Shown here piece by piece: positions 8,231 through 18,396 of a DNA stretch of 64,000 bases. The number at the start of each line of letters is the position of its first letter. The first letter of the stretch is position 1. Location of the stretch: NCBI RefSeq assembly GCF_008000815.1, contig NZ_CP042806.1, forward strand, positions 124,001 to 188,000, written 5' to 3'. Under the pieces are notes generated by a model that was given only the letters and a program-made list of their open reading frames with translations, made no database searches and was not told where the DNA came from. Origin of the DNA: Terriglobus albidus. GTDB taxonomy: Bacteria > Acidobacteriota > Terriglobia > Terriglobales > Acidobacteriaceae. Both the position numbers and the translations under genes were made by a program.

Positions 8231-8340
8231 AGCATTTTTCCTGTAGGGGCAGAATAGGGCTTCCGCATCTATGGGCGTTTTCCGCAATGAAAACGCCGCT
8301 GCACTTCTCTTCCGGGATACCCAGCAACAGGAAAAATGCT
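8231..8340. repeat. Nested palindromic repeat R1, full copy
   Basis: The outer arms are AGCATTTTTCCTGT and ACAGGAAAAATGCT-like. The inner palindrome is GGGCGTTTTCCGCAATG followed by AAAACGCC. It lies between the divergent MFS and copper ATPase genes. Confidence 0.85.
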
Positions 8341-8460
8341 GAAAGCTACGGCTTGCTTACTGCCCCGATCACGACTCTCAGGTGTAATGCCGCGCTCGGT
8401 CGCCCGTTCTCCCTTGCATCACCCCATGCGGCGGAACGTCGCATAATCGAGGAGATGGCG

Positions 8461-10911
8461 ATGGAGCATGAACACCACGGCAGCAGTCAACAGGGCGCGA
8501 AGTCGTCCCCTTTCAACATCGTCAGTCAGCCGCAGAAAGATCCCGTCTGCGGCATGATGGTGAACCCGGCCACCGCTCCTGCGAAGGCCGAATACCAGGG
8601 CAAGACCTATTACTTCTGCTGCTCAAGCTGCGCCGCAAAGTTCAAGACCGATCCTGAGAAGTATCTGAACCCAAAGCCAGCGGCTCCTCCGACCGCTGCT
8701 GAGGCCTCGGCGGAATACATCTGCCCCATGGACCCCGAGGTCAGCCAGAAGGGACCTGGCAGTTGCCCAAAATGCGGCATGGCGCTTGAGCCTGCAGTGC
8801 CCGTCGCTCTCACACGCATCGAATACACCTGCCCGATGCATCCGGAGGTGATCAGCGACCATCCTGGTAACTGCCCCAAGTGCGGTATGGCGTTAGAACC
8901 GCGGACGGTCGAAGTTGCGGAGCAGGAAAACCCCGAACTCACCGACATGCGCCGCCGCTTCTGGATCTGCGCCATCCTCACGGTGCCGGTCTTTGTTGCC
9001 GCCATGAGCGGCATGCGTGCTGAACATCTTTTCGGCGGGAGCACACTTCACTGGCTGGAGATGGCGCTCAGCACGCCGGTGGTGCTGTGGGGAGGCTGGC
9101 CCTTCTTCGAGCGGGCCGTGCAGTCCGTCCGCACACGCAACCTGAATATGTTTACGCTCATCGGCCTTGGGGTCGCTGCTGCCTATGGCTACAGTGTGGC
9201 CGCGCTGTTCTTCCCAGACCTCTTCCCTGCTGCCTTCCGCGATGAGATGGGGGAGGCTCCGGTGTACTTTGAGGCCGCCTCTGTCATCGTGGTCCTCGTA
9301 CTGCTGGGTCAGGTACTTGAGCTGAAGGCACGCGCACGCACCGGAGAGGCAATCCGCAGCCTGCTTGGCCTCGCAGCGAAATCCGCGCATCGCATCAAGG
9401 CAGATGGAACAGAAGAGGATGTCCCACTCGACCTGGTTCACCCCGGCGATCTTCTCCGCGTTCGCCCCGGCGAAAAGATTCCCGCTGACGGCGTGGTGAC
9501 GGAAGGTGCAAGCTCAGTCGACGAGTCGATGATGACCGGCGAACCCATACCGGTAGAGAAGCATGCAGGTGACCGGGTGACCGGAGCGACGATCAACGGT
9601 ACGGGAACGCTGGTGCTGCGAGCCGAGCGCGTCGGTCGCGAGAGTCTGCTTTCCCAGATTGTGCAGATGGTCGCCGAGGCACAGCGCAGCCGAGCGCCGA
9701 TTCAGCGTCTTGCCGACCAGGTTGCGGGCTACTTTGTTCCTGCTGTTATCCTCGCGGCTGCACTCGCAGCCGTTGCGTGGGCTCTCATGGGACCGCAGCC
9801 GCGGTTGGCTCACGCACTCATCTCCGCCGTCGCCGTCGTGATGATCGCCTGCCCCTGCGCCTTGGGACTGGCAACGCCGATGTCCATCATGGTTGCCAGC
9901 GGCAAGGCTGCACACATCGGTGTGCTCTTCCGCAACGCTGAAGCCATCGAGACGCTGCGCAAGGTCGATACTCTCGTTCTCGACAAGACCGGCACGCTCA
10001 CCGAGGGCAAACCTCGCGTCACCGCAATCAAGTCCTATGGCATAGAGGAAGCTCGTCTGCTGCGGCTGGCGGCCAGCCTGGAGAACGCCAGCGAACATCC
10101 GCTGGCTGCTGCGATTGTTGCTGCCGCCAAGGAACGCGGCCTTGGACTGCTGCCGGTCAGGAACTTCTCCTCGATCACCGGCAAGGGCGTTCGCGGACAT
10201 ATCGACAATGCCACCATCGCACTCGGTAACAACGCCCTGATGCAGGAACTGGGAATCGATACGTCCTCCACAGAAGCTGACAAGCTGCGCTGTGAAGGCC
10301 AGACGGTCGTCTTCCTGGCGCAGGACAACGCGCTGCTTGGCACTCTCGCTGTCGCCGATCCGATCAAAGCCACAGCGCGCGAGGCCTTGCGCCAGCTGCA
10401 CAACGAAGGGCTTGCGATTGTGATGCTGACCGGCGACAGCCGTGCGACGGCAGAAGCTGTGGCCTCGCAACTCGGAATCGACCAGGTCATCGCCGAGGTA
10501 TTGCCCGCCGGCAAACGCGAGGCGATTGAGAAACTGCAGCAGGCGGGGCATGTTGTCGGCATGGCAGGCGACGGCGTGAATGATGCCGTTGCCCTGGCAA
10601 AGGCGGATGTGGGCATCGCGATGGGGACCGGCACCGACGTCGCCATGCAGACCGCGGGCGTCACGCTGGTGAAGGGCGACCTTAACGGCATTCTGCGTGC
10701 CTACCGGCTCAGTGAAGCAACCATGAGCAACATCCGGCAGAACCTGTTCTTTGCCTTTATCTACAACGCCCTGGGCGTACCTGTTGCTGCAGGAGCGCTA
10801 TATCCCCTCTTCGGCATTGTGCTGAGCCCGATGATTGCTGCCGCGGCGATGAGCTTCAGTTCGGTGTCGGTGATTGCGAATGCGTTGCGGTTACGAGCTG
10901 CGAAGATCTAG
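8461..10911 (+). CDS. Copper-type P1B ATPase with YHS and two HMBD domains
   Basis: The product is 816 residues. The ATG at 8461 has GAGGAG six bases upstream; the frame reaching back to 8185 is an artefact of repeat R1. The N-terminus carries a YHS domain (DPVCGMM, residues 27-66) and two heavy-metal-binding domains with YICPMDPEV...[10 protein letters not shown] and YTCPMHPEV...[10 protein letters not shown] (about 85-148) in place of the usual HMA ferredoxin-like domain. The ion-path motif is CPC at 464-466, the phosphorylated Asp508 is in DKTGTLTEG, with [10 protein letters not shown] and [10 protein letters not shown] in the ATP domains. [11 protein letters not shown] and [13 protein letters not shown] match the Cu(I) class. 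It should export copper across the inner membrane. No regulator adjoins it. Confidence 0.92.
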   Translation: MEHEHHGSSQQGAKSSPFNIVSQPQKDPVCGMMVNPATAPAKAEYQGKTYYFCCSSCAAKFKTDPEKYLNPKPAAPPTAAEASAEYICPMDPEVSQKGPGSCPKCGMALEPAVPVALTRIEYTCPMHPEVISDHPGNCPKCGMALEPRTVEVAEQENPELTDMRRRFWICAILTVPVFVAAMSGMRAEHLFGGSTLHWLEMALSTPVVLWGGWPFFERAVQSVRTRNLNMFTLIGLGVAAAYGYSVAALFFPDLFPAAFRDEMGEAPVYFEAASVIVVLVLLGQVLELKARARTGEAIRSLLGLAAKSAHRIKADGTEEDVPLDLVHPGDLLRVRPGEKIPADGVVTEGASSVDESMMTGEPIPVEKHAGDRVTGATINGTGTLVLRAERVGRESLLSQIVQMVAEAQRSRAPIQRLADQVAGYFVPAVILAAALAAVAWALMGPQPRLAHALISAVAVVMIACPCALGLATPMSIMVASGKAAHIGVLFRNAEAIETLRKVDTLVLDKTGTLTEGKPRVTAIKSYGIEEARLLRLAASLENASEHPLAAAIVAAAKERGLGLLPVRNFSSITGKGVRGHIDNATIALGNNALMQELGIDTSSTEADKLRCEGQTVVFLAQDNALLGTLAVADPIKATAREALRQLHNEGLAIVMLTGDSRATAEAVASQLGIDQVIAEVLPAGKREAIEKLQQAGHVVGMAGDGVNDAVALAKADVGIAMGTGTDVAMQTAGVTLVKGDLNGILRAYRLSEATMSNIRQNLFFAFIYNALGVPVAAGALYPLFGIVLSPMIAAAAMSFSSVSVIANALRLRAAKI

Positions 10912-10959
10912 GGGCTTATCGACAGAGGAATAGAGAAGCCATTGTTCTCTGTGGGGAAG

Positions 10960-11080
10960 ATTTTGATTTGTCATTTCGTAGCGAAGCGGAGAAATCTGCT
11001 TGTAACCCCGCCGAAAAGACATGGGTAGAGAAGCAGATTTCTCCGCTCTCTTCGAGAGCTACGAAATGACAAATCAAAAT
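10960..11080. terminator. 121-bp imperfect palindrome between convergent genes (R2 pair)
   Basis: Two R2 units face each other. Bases 10960-10982 are the exact reverse complement of 11058-11080 (23 bp), and 10986-11001 of 11031-11046 (16 bp). It lies between the 3' ends of the copper ATPase and the yjbR-like gene and would form a strong stem in either transcript, so bidirectional termination is likely. Confidence 0.65.
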
Positions 11081-11101
11081 GGACACCCGGAATTCTGGTG
11101 A

Positions 11102-11476
11102 TCAGAGCGCCGCCTTTACCTTCTTCGGCAGCTTGTCGAAGACGCGCGTATGCGCCTGGCGCAGCAGGTCTTCCAGCTCGGCCTTGCGGAAGACATTCCA
11201 CCCGGCCAGGGCGACCCACTTCGCCCGCGCCAGGTAGGGCGCCGGCATCACGCCTTCGATCTCCAGCAGCTCGTGAAACCGCTCCGGATCGGCGGCGAAG
11301 CTGAAGACCACCGGCTGGCGCCCAAGGCGTGACTCGTCATCCAGATTGATGAGGGCGAACATCTTGCCGCCCTTGGTCTTATCGCCTACCCAGAAGACGA
11401 GGTTGTCGCCCCATTGGCGGGTCTCCGCGACGTGAGGCAGGGAGCGCAGGAACTTGCGGACACCTTCGACATCCAT
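11102..11476 (-). CDS. MmcQ/YjbR-family protein
   Basis: The product is 124 residues starting [16 protein letters not shown]. It has the YjbR/CyaY-like fold pattern: [13 protein letters not shown], a KMFALINLD strand, [25 protein letters not shown] and a final [19 protein letters not shown] helix. The family is described as DNA-binding-like, but the cellular role is unclear. The gene is 48 bases from the divergent tyrS, and the two may share a promoter region. Confidence 0.88.
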   Translation of the reverse strand: MDVEGVRKFLRSLPHVAETRQWGDNLVFWVGDKTKGGKMFALINLDDESRLGRQPVVFSFAADPERFHELLEIEGVMPAPYLARAKWVALAGWNVFRKAELEDLLRQAHTRVFDKLPKKVKAAL

Positions 11477-11524
11477 GCCCGCAAGTATCCCACGCCCGCC
11501 TTCTATACTCGAAGGTGCGACATC

Positions 11525-12760
11525 ATGACCTTTCCATCACTGCAGGAACAGCTTGACCTCATCACCAAGGGCGCGGCGGAGATCATTCCGCTGGAGGACC
11601 TGGCCAAACGCATCGAGAAGTCGATCGCGACCGGTACCCCCATGCGCATCAAAGCCGGCTTCGACCCCACGGCGCCTGATCTGCACCTTGGCCACACCGT
11701 GCTGATGCGCAAGCTGAAGCACTTTCAGACTCTGGGCCATACCGTCATCTTCCTGATCGGCGACTCGACCGCCCTGATCGGCGACCCCACGGGCAAGAGC
11801 CAGACACGCAAGCCGCTCACGCGCGAAGAGATCGACGCCAACGCCGAGACCTACAAGGAACAGGTTTTCAAGATTCTGGACCCGGAAAAAACCGAGGTTC
11901 GCTACAACTCCGAGTGGCTCGATCAGCTCGGCTACGCCGGCATCATCAAGCTGACGGCGCAGTTCACCGTCTCGCAGATGCTGGAGCGCGAAGACTTCCA
12001 TAAGCGCTTTCAGGAAGAGCAGCCCATCCACGTCCATGAGCTGCTGTACCCGATGGCCCAGGGCTACGACTCGGTCGCACTGAAGTGCGATGTGGAGCTG
12101 GGCGGCACCGACCAGAAGTTCAACCTGATGCGTGGCCGCGATCTGCAGCGCACTCACGGGCAGGCTCCGCAGATCATTCTGATGACGCCCATCCTCGAGG
12201 GCCTCGACGGCGTGCAGAAGATGTCGAAGTCGCTCGGCAACGCCATCGGCATCAAGGAGCCGCCGGGAGAGATGTACGGCAAGCTGATGAGCATCTCCGA
12301 CGAGCTGATGTGGCGTTACTGGGTCTTCCTCACCGACCTGCCGCAGTCTGCCATCGACCAGATGCGCACCGATGTCGCTTCAGGGGCGCTGCATCCCATG
12401 CAGGCAAAGAAGAACCTCGCGCGCACCATCACGGCCGGATTCCATTCCGAAGCAGAAGCAGCGCACGCCGAGGAGAACTGGGCGCGTACCTTCCAGCAGA
12501 AGGCCATCGCCGACGACCTGGAGGAGGTGCAGATCTCTTCGGAGACGCTCGCCATCACGGACTCCACCGTGCGCGTCGCGAAGCTTCTCGTCGCTCTGGG
12601 TCTCGCTGCTTCCGCAGGAGAAGCGACGCGAAAGGTGGCAGAGGGCGCAGTGCGGATCGACGGCAATGTCCATAAGGATGCCTTCCTCACGGTCACCGAA
12701 TTGCCGGCCCGTATCCCCGTGCGCCTGGGAAAGCGCGCGAAGCTCGCAGTGATCGCCTGA
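11525..12760 (+). CDS. tyrS: Tyrosyl-tRNA synthetase
   Basis: The product is 411 residues starting [16 protein letters not shown]; the longer frame from 11414 overlaps the divergent yjbR-like gene and is rejected. Class I signatures are HLGH at residues 54-57 and KMSKS at 232-236. A C-terminal S4 RNA-binding domain covers about 345-408 ([32 protein letters not shown]). It charges tRNA-Tyr in the cytoplasm. Length and motif form fit the TyrZ-like branch. Confidence 0.96.
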   Translation: MTFPSLQEQLDLITKGAAEIIPLEDLAKRIEKSIATGTPMRIKAGFDPTAPDLHLGHTVLMRKLKHFQTLGHTVIFLIGDSTALIGDPTGKSQTRKPLTREEIDANAETYKEQVFKILDPEKTEVRYNSEWLDQLGYAGIIKLTAQFTVSQMLEREDFHKRFQEEQPIHVHELLYPMAQGYDSVALKCDVELGGTDQKFNLMRGRDLQRTHGQAPQIILMTPILEGLDGVQKMSKSLGNAIGIKEPPGEMYGKLMSISDELMWRYWVFLTDLPQSAIDQMRTDVASGALHPMQAKKNLARTITAGFHSEAEAAHAEENWARTFQQKAIADDLEEVQISSETLAITDSTVRVAKLLVALGLAASAGEATRKVAEGAVRIDGNVHKDAFLTVTELPARIPVRLGKRAKLAVIA

Positions 12761-12774
12761 CTTTGACTATTCCG

Positions 12775-12811
12775 CAACCCGGGAGCCCTGTTTTAGACTG
12801 GTCCCGGGTTG
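12775..12811. terminator. Long-loop hairpin after tyrS
   Basis: A perfect 10-bp stem CAACCCGGGA/TCCCGGGTTG encloses a 17-base loop containing TTTT. It starts 15 bases after the tyrS stop; it is a likely terminator or 3' stabiliser. Confidence 0.5.
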
Positions 12812-12835
12812 CCTGCCTCTCCGGAGATAGCCCAA

Positions 12836-12841
12836 TATAAT
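12836..12841 (+). promoter_or_regulatory. Possible -10 element for the secreted protein gene
   Basis: A perfect TATAAT stands about 85 bases before the start at 12926. No good -35 is visible at standard spacing, so the call is tentative. Confidence 0.35.
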
Positions 12842-12925
12842 CAATAGCTTGCGCGCGGCCCGTAAACCACCCGCGACAAAGATGCATCCAACTGGGTCAG
12901 CAAGTCTAAGGAGGAACCCGTACTG

Positions 12926-13756
12926 ATGGGTACCCGATCGATTGCCGCTGTTGCAGCCCTGATTATTTTTGCTCTTCCTGCTCTCGGACAACAGGACCCC
13001 GCCGCCCAGAACATGGCGCGCCAGGTCATGCAGACGGAGATCGACGCCGACCACGCTGACCATACGCGGTGGCAGTACCGCTCGCACTATCAGAAGCCTG
13101 GCGAAGATGCGCTCTTCTACGTCATTGAGACGGATAGCGGAGCGATAAAGAAGAAGATCCGTACCGATGGCCGCCCCTTAACCCCGGCCGAACTCGCTGC
13201 AGAAGACCGTAAGATCACCGAGTTCGTCTCCAGCCCCAGCGAACAGGAGAAGCAGCGCAAGAGCGGCCGCGAAGATGACAAGCGTGCCGAAGAGATGCTG
13301 CGTATGATGCCGGATGCTTTCTACTGGTCGATAAAGTCCGAGAGTCCAGAGGCGACCACCCTCGCCTTTGTACCCAATCCGAACTTCACACCACCCTCGA
13401 TGGAAGCCCGTGTCTTCGCCGCGATGTCCGGCGAGATCGTCCTGGATAAGGCACAGCATCGTCTGAAGCTGATGCACGGCACCCTCACCAACGACGTCAC
13501 CTTCGGATGGGGCCTCTTCGGCCGCATGAAGAAGGGTGGCACCTTCTCAGTAGAACGCCACGAGGTCAAGCCTGGCGTCTGGCTTATTGTCGAAACCCAC
13601 GTCCACATCGAAGGGAAAGCGCTGCTCTTCAAGTCCATCTCCGAGCAGGAAGATGAAGTCAAGTCCGGCTTCCGCCTCACACCCGACGCCATGACGCTGC
13701 AGCAGGCCGCCTCTGAACTGAAGTCACAGCCACCGGAGACGCTTGCTCGGCGGTAA
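12926..13756 (+). CDS. Secreted protein of unknown function
   Basis: The product is 276 residues with a Sec signal peptide (MGTRSIAAVAALIIFALPALGQQ, cleavage probably after ALG). AAGGAGGA lies ten bases before the ATG. The mature protein has a lysine/glutamate-rich stretch (about 95-125) and a C-terminal half with alternating strands (FVPNPNFTPPSMEARVFAAMSGEIVLD; GWGLFGRMKKGGTFSVERHEVKPGVWLIVETHVHIEGKALLF). That layout resembles lipoprotein-localisation or outer-membrane-associated beta folds. I do not recognise a named family and assign no function. Confidence 0.8.
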   Translation: MGTRSIAAVAALIIFALPALGQQDPAAQNMARQVMQTEIDADHADHTRWQYRSHYQKPGEDALFYVIETDSGAIKKKIRTDGRPLTPAELAAEDRKITEFVSSPSEQEKQRKSGREDDKRAEEMLRMMPDAFYWSIKSESPEATTLAFVPNPNFTPPSMEARVFAAMSGEIVLDKAQHRLKLMHGTLTNDVTFGWGLFGRMKKGGTFSVERHEVKPGVWLIVETHVHIEGKALLFKSISEQEDEVKSGFRLTPDAMTLQQAASELKSQPPETLARR

Positions 13757-13778
13757 CGAGAGATACATGCTCGCTCGA

Positions 13779-13894
13779 TAGAGCATTTTCCCTGTAGGTG
13801 TAGTGTGGGGCTTCCGCATCTATGGGCGTTTTCCGCGATGAAAACGCCGCTGCACTACTCTTCCGGGATGCCCAGCAACAGGGAAAATGCTCTA
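13779..13894. repeat. Nested palindromic repeat R1, full copy
   Basis: TAGAGCATTTTCCCTG at the left is mirrored by CAGGGAAAATGCTCTA at the right; the centre is GGGCGTTTTCCGC/ATGAAAACGCC. It lies 22 bases after the secreted-protein gene and before rnr. Confidence 0.9.
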
Positions 13895-13936
13895 AAGGGC
13901 GCGGTCACCTCCGCGCCCGTTATGCTTGAGGGGACG

Positions 13937-16603
13937 ATGGCAGGCCGAAACTATCCCCAGACCGACCGCGACCTCCTCCGGCTCATCGAACGCTCTCCCG
14001 GTGGACGCGCAGGCTACAAGCAACTCATCCGCGAGCTCGGCCTCGGCGGAGGCCGCGAACGCCGTCTGCTACTCGAACACCTTGCCCGCATGACTGCCAG
14101 CGGCGCACTGCAGAAGGTCAATCACGATCAGTGGGCAGTGCCGAAGCCAAACGACCGTGGGACGCAGGCCAGAGCGACCTCCACCAGGCGCGGCCGGTAT
14201 CCCACGGCCGCATCGTTCAATCGCGACAACCTCGTCTCCGGGAAGCTCGACCTGCATCGTGACGGCTTCGGCTTTGTGCGCGTGCCGGGCGAGGACGACA
14301 TCTTCATCCCACCGCCTGAGATCAACGGAGCCATGCAGGGTGACCAGGTGCTGGTGGAGGTTGGCCCACCGCAGCGCGATGGCCGCCGTTCCGGACGCAT
14401 CGCCCGCGTACTCAACCGCAAACACCCGACGATTGTCGGCATCTTCCACTACGCCCGTCCGCAGAAGCGGCATGACTCTCCGCTGGTGCGCGGCAACTAT
14501 GTCACACCGCTCGATGAACGCATGACGCAGCCGATCCTTATCCCTGACGGGTTGGAGGTCCCTCTGCAGAAGGAGGGCTCGCCGCATCGCGTGCTGGGTG
14601 AAGAGGCACGCGCGCAGCTTGAGGAAGATTGGCGCAACCTCGAAGGCATGGCCGTCGATGTCGAGATCACCGACTTCCCCACGACGGCTCGCCCGGCAAC
14701 CGGCCGCGTCATCGAAGTGCTGGGCGACAAAGATGCCTTCGGTGTCGACGTCGAGATCATCATCCGCAAGCATCATCTGCCGCACGTCTTCCCTGACAAC
14801 GTCCTGGGAGAGGCACGCGCGCAGGCGGCAGAGCTTAACGGAGAGTACATCCACGAGCTCGAATCGACGCCGTGGAATGGATTCGGAACACGCCCGGGTG
14901 AGAGCGGCCGCATCGACTTCCGCAGCTTCCCCATCGTCACCATCGACGGCGAAACCGCGAAGGACTTTGACGACGCCGTACACGCCCGCCTTCTGCCCAG
15001 CGGCAACTGGGAGTTGCAGGTCCACATCGCCGACGTCGCTGAGTATGTCCTGCCTGGAGGCGCACTCGATCTGGAAGCGCGGCTGCGCGGCACCAGCGTC
15101 TATTTCCCTGACCGCGCCATTCCGATGCTGCCGCAGGAGCTCTCCAGCGATATGTGCTCGCTGCGTCCGCACGAGAATCGGTTGGTTCTCTCCTGCGTCA
15201 TGGAAATCGACCAGCGCGGCGAGGTGCTGCGCTACCAGGTGATGGAAGGCATCATCCGCTCCGCACAGCGCATGACGTATACCAACGTGCAGCGCGTGCT
15301 CGATGAGGACGCCAATGCTCTGCGCGAATTCGCCGACCTGCTGCCCGAGTTCAAGCGTATGGAAACACTCTCGCGCCTGCTGAATCGCAAACGTGTGCGC
15401 CGCGGCTCCATCGACTTCGATCTTCCTGAACCTGTGGTGCAGTTCAACGAGGCTGGAGAGATGCAGGGGATCGTGCGCTCCGAACGCATCTGGGCGCATC
15501 GCCTGATCGAAGAGTTCATGCTCTCGGCCAATGAATGTGTGGCTACCTGGATTGAGTCACAGGGCGTGCCGGGCATCTACCGCATTCACGAACCTCCTGA
15601 CGCGCGGCGCGTTGTCGAGTTCGAAGAGACGGCGGCCGGCTTCGGCTACTCGCTCGGTATCGGCAATCTGCCGGTGCGCAAGGTTCAGACGCGCGGTGAC
15701 CGGCGCGATGCACGCGGCAGTGGACGTGCCGCAAAGACTCACGAGGTCACCGAAGAGATTCCGGTGACGCCGCGCATGTACCAGAAGCTGACCGAGCGCA
15801 TTGCGGGCAAACCCGAAGAGCGCATCCTCGCCTACCTCATGCTGCGCTCGCTGAAACAAGCAGCGTACTCCGAACAGAATGAAGGCCACTTCGCGCTGGC
15901 CTCGCCGACCTATACGCACTTCACCTCGCCCATTCGTCGATACCCGGATCTGATCGTGCATCGCATCGTGAAAGACCTGCTTCACAGCGGAGCCAATTCC
16001 ATGGGTGGCGCCGTGCTGAGCGATAAGCCGTCCCCGTGGGCAAATCCCCGCTTCACGAAGCACGCGGCTGACCTGGAAGGTCCGATCATGGCCAGCGAAT
16101 TGGCGGCCATCGCGCAGGAGTCGAGCGAGCGTGAACGCGGCTCCGAAGATGCCGAGCGTGAGCTGATCGAGTGGAAGAAGATCAAGTTCATGCAGGACCG
16201 TGTCGGCGAAGACTTCGACGCGATGATCCTGTCGGCCACCAAGTACGGCCTCTTCGTGGAGCTCGACGGTCTTTTTGTGGAGGGCCTTGTCCCGATCGAC
16301 TCGTTGCGCGACGACCGCTATTACTTCAATGAGAGCTCACGCCGCATCTGCGGAGACCGCAATGGGCGCTGCTATGCCATGGGGCAGAAGGTGCGGGTAT
16401 TGCTCGATCGCGTGGACCGCGTAAATCGCCGCCTGCAGTTCGCCATTCTGGAAGACGAGAGCGGTCCACTCGCGCCTGCGGACGGAGAGCGTCCAGCGAA
16501 ACCCGGTGCCCATCCGTATAAACCGCCGAAAGGTGCCGGGAAGAAGCGCTCGAAGAAGTCGATTCAGCGGGAGAAGAAGGCGAAACGCGGTAAGAAGCGG
16601 TAG
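13937..16603 (+). CDS. rnr: Ribonuclease R
   Basis: The product is 888 residues from the ATG at 13937, preceded by GAGGGG. The 44-codon extension back to 13805 is encoded by repeat R1 and is rejected. Order: N-terminal winged-helix region (GRAGYKQLIRELG), cold-shock domains (SGKLDLHRDGFGFVRV), the RNB catalytic domain with TAKDFDDAVHA (metal ligands around Asp343, Asp345 and Asp346) and YTHFTSPIRRYPDLIVHR, an S1 domain near 765-850, and a lysine-rich tail. It is a processive 3'-5' exoribonuclease that degrades structured RNA. The basic tail is typical of RNase R. Confidence 0.95.
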   Translation: MAGRNYPQTDRDLLRLIERSPGGRAGYKQLIRELGLGGGRERRLLLEHLARMTASGALQKVNHDQWAVPKPNDRGTQARATSTRRGRYPTAASFNRDNLVSGKLDLHRDGFGFVRVPGEDDIFIPPPEINGAMQGDQVLVEVGPPQRDGRRSGRIARVLNRKHPTIVGIFHYARPQKRHDSPLVRGNYVTPLDERMTQPILIPDGLEVPLQKEGSPHRVLGEEARAQLEEDWRNLEGMAVDVEITDFPTTARPATGRVIEVLGDKDAFGVDVEIIIRKHHLPHVFPDNVLGEARAQAAELNGEYIHELESTPWNGFGTRPGESGRIDFRSFPIVTIDGETAKDFDDAVHARLLPSGNWELQVHIADVAEYVLPGGALDLEARLRGTSVYFPDRAIPMLPQELSSDMCSLRPHENRLVLSCVMEIDQRGEVLRYQVMEGIIRSAQRMTYTNVQRVLDEDANALREFADLLPEFKRMETLSRLLNRKRVRRGSIDFDLPEPVVQFNEAGEMQGIVRSERIWAHRLIEEFMLSANECVATWIESQGVPGIYRIHEPPDARRVVEFEETAAGFGYSLGIGNLPVRKVQTRGDRRDARGSGRAAKTHEVTEEIPVTPRMYQKLTERIAGKPEERILAYLMLRSLKQAAYSEQNEGHFALASPTYTHFTSPIRRYPDLIVHRIVKDLLHSGANSMGGAVLSDKPSPWANPRFTKHAADLEGPIMASELAAIAQESSERERGSEDAERELIEWKKIKFMQDRVGEDFDAMILSATKYGLFVELDGLFVEGLVPIDSLRDDRYYFNESSRRICGDRNGRCYAMGQKVRVLLDRVDRVNRRLQFAILEDESGPLAPADGERPAKPGAHPYKPPKGAGKKRSKKSIQREKKAKRGKKR

Positions 16604-16737
16604 ACATCATCGTTTCTGTCGATGGATGCCATCGTAAGAATGGCGGATTCATCCTCTTGTAACGAGCCCCTCCGCGCCCGATAATGAGCTCAGTCGTTCT
16701 CCGTTTTACAGTCCAGACGTAAGAAAGAGGCCATTCC

Positions 16738-18297
16738 ATGAGCCCTACCCGTCGTGTCTTTATCCAGCGGATGGCGCAGCTCGGAGGCTACTCCGCTGCT
16801 TATTCCACAATGCATCTTCTCGGCCTGATGCCCGCTTCCGGCGCTTCTCCTCTCCCGGAACTCCCTGCAGATTTCGGCAAAGGGAAGAAGGTCGTCGTTC
16901 TCGGAGCGGGTATCTCCGGCCTGGTAACGGCCTACGAGCTTCGCAAGGCAGGCTTTACGGTTACGGTCCTGGAGGCCCGTCATCGGCCCGGTGGTCGTTC
17001 ATGGTCTGTGCGTAACGGCACGACCGTCGAGTTCGTGGATGGCACGAAGCAGGAATGTAGCTGGGAAGAAGGCCACTATCTCAACGCCGGCCCGGCACGC
17101 ATTCCCTCGCATCACACGCATATCCTCGACTACTGCCAGGAGCTGAACGTTCCGCTGGAGGTAGAGATCAACTTCTCCCGCTCTGCGCTGATGCAGTCGG
17201 ATTCGCTGAATGGCGGAAAGGCCGTGGAAGAACGGCAGGTAGTGCATGACACCCGCGGCTACATCGCCGAGCTGCTCTCGAAGGCCATCAGCGGGCATGC
17301 ACTCGACCAGGAGCTGACGAAGGACGATGCCGAGCGCATGTACTATTTCCTGCGCGGCTTCGGCGACCTTAATGGGCAAAGCAAGTACACCGGCACAACT
17401 CGCGCCGGCTTTGTCGCACCGCGCGGCGCCGGGCCTGCCGTTGCGAAGCTGCATGATCCCCTCAAGCTCAGCGAGCTACTCGCCGCCGATCTCTCCAAGG
17501 GAGTTCTGTACGAAGAGCAGATCGACTGGCAGGCGACCATGTTCCAGCCGGTCGGCGGAATGGACCGCATCGGCTACGGCTTCGCTAAGGCTCTGGGCGA
17601 GATCATCGTCTACGAGGCGCCGGTCACCGAGATCACCACAGGGCCTAACTCCGTGACCGTGGCATATATGAAGAAGGGCGCGGCACAGACCATTATGGCC
17701 GACTGGTGTGTCTGCACCATGCCGATCCCGGTACTGGCGAAGACGAAGAACAACTTCACTGCCGCGACGCAGAAGGCCTTCACCGGCATCCCCATGACGA
17801 CCAACTACAAGATCGCGTGGGAGTCGCCGCGTTTCTGGGAGAAGGAGAACCGCATCTACGGCGGCATCAGTTTTCCCCGCCAGACCGTCGACCTGGTCTG
17901 GTACCCATCCGACAAGCTCTTCTCGAAGACCGGCATCCTTATTGGCGGCTTCAATGCCGAACGCGATGATGTCTCGCGCCAGTTCACGCCCTTCGGTGCA
18001 CTCTCACGCCAGGGCAAGCTCGATGCTTCCCGTGCCGCGGTGGAGAAGCTGCATCCGGGCAAGTCTTCCCTGCTTACAAAACCCATCTATGTGAGCTGGG
18101 AGAACATTCCGTATTCGCTTGGCTGCTTCGCTAACAATCATCTCGACGGGACTGAAGCTGCCTATAGCCAGCTCGATAAACCGGAAGGTCGCACGATCTT
18201 CGCGGGTGATTACCTGTCGCATCTGGTGGGATGGCAGGAGGGTGCGGCGTTGTCAGGACATCGCGCGATCGCAAGGATTGCTGCGGAGAAGGTTTAA
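16738..18297 (+). CDS. Flavin-dependent amine/L-amino-acid oxidase, exported
   Basis: The product is 519 residues. The twin arginines at residues 5-6 (SPTRRVFIQRMAQLGG) and following hydrophobic run suggest Tat export of a folded flavoprotein. The FAD-binding motif VVVLGAGISGLVTAYEL begins near residue 51, followed by VLEARHRPGGRS. The C-terminal FAD contact is in GRTIFAGDYLSHLVGWQEGAALSG. It resembles flavin monoamine oxidases and L-amino-acid oxidases that release ammonia and peroxide. The substrate is not clear. It is a single gene with AAGAGG before the start. Confidence 0.88.
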   Translation: MSPTRRVFIQRMAQLGGYSAAYSTMHLLGLMPASGASPLPELPADFGKGKKVVVLGAGISGLVTAYELRKAGFTVTVLEARHRPGGRSWSVRNGTTVEFVDGTKQECSWEEGHYLNAGPARIPSHHTHILDYCQELNVPLEVEINFSRSALMQSDSLNGGKAVEERQVVHDTRGYIAELLSKAISGHALDQELTKDDAERMYYFLRGFGDLNGQSKYTGTTRAGFVAPRGAGPAVAKLHDPLKLSELLAADLSKGVLYEEQIDWQATMFQPVGGMDRIGYGFAKALGEIIVYEAPVTEITTGPNSVTVAYMKKGAAQTIMADWCVCTMPIPVLAKTKNNFTAATQKAFTGIPMTTNYKIAWESPRFWEKENRIYGGISFPRQTVDLVWYPSDKLFSKTGILIGGFNAERDDVSRQFTPFGALSRQGKLDASRAAVEKLHPGKSSLLTKPIYVSWENIPYSLGCFANNHLDGTEAAYSQLDKPEGRTIFAGDYLSHLVGWQEGAALSGHRAIARIAAEKV

Positions 18298-18396
18298 GAA
18301 GATGTCTCATTCTGCTACCCAAAAGTAGGTGGCCCGGCGCGGGTGAACAGGGTGAAGCACGTCATTTTGGCGGTCGTCCAGGGAATCAATGCGAAA

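Noticed and set aside
9514-10551. 345-codon minus-strand frame
   Set aside because: Antisense to the copper ATPase core.
14069-15499. 476-codon open frame on the minus strand
   Set aside because: Antisense to rnr; high-GC codon bias leaves the opposite strand open. No family motifs.
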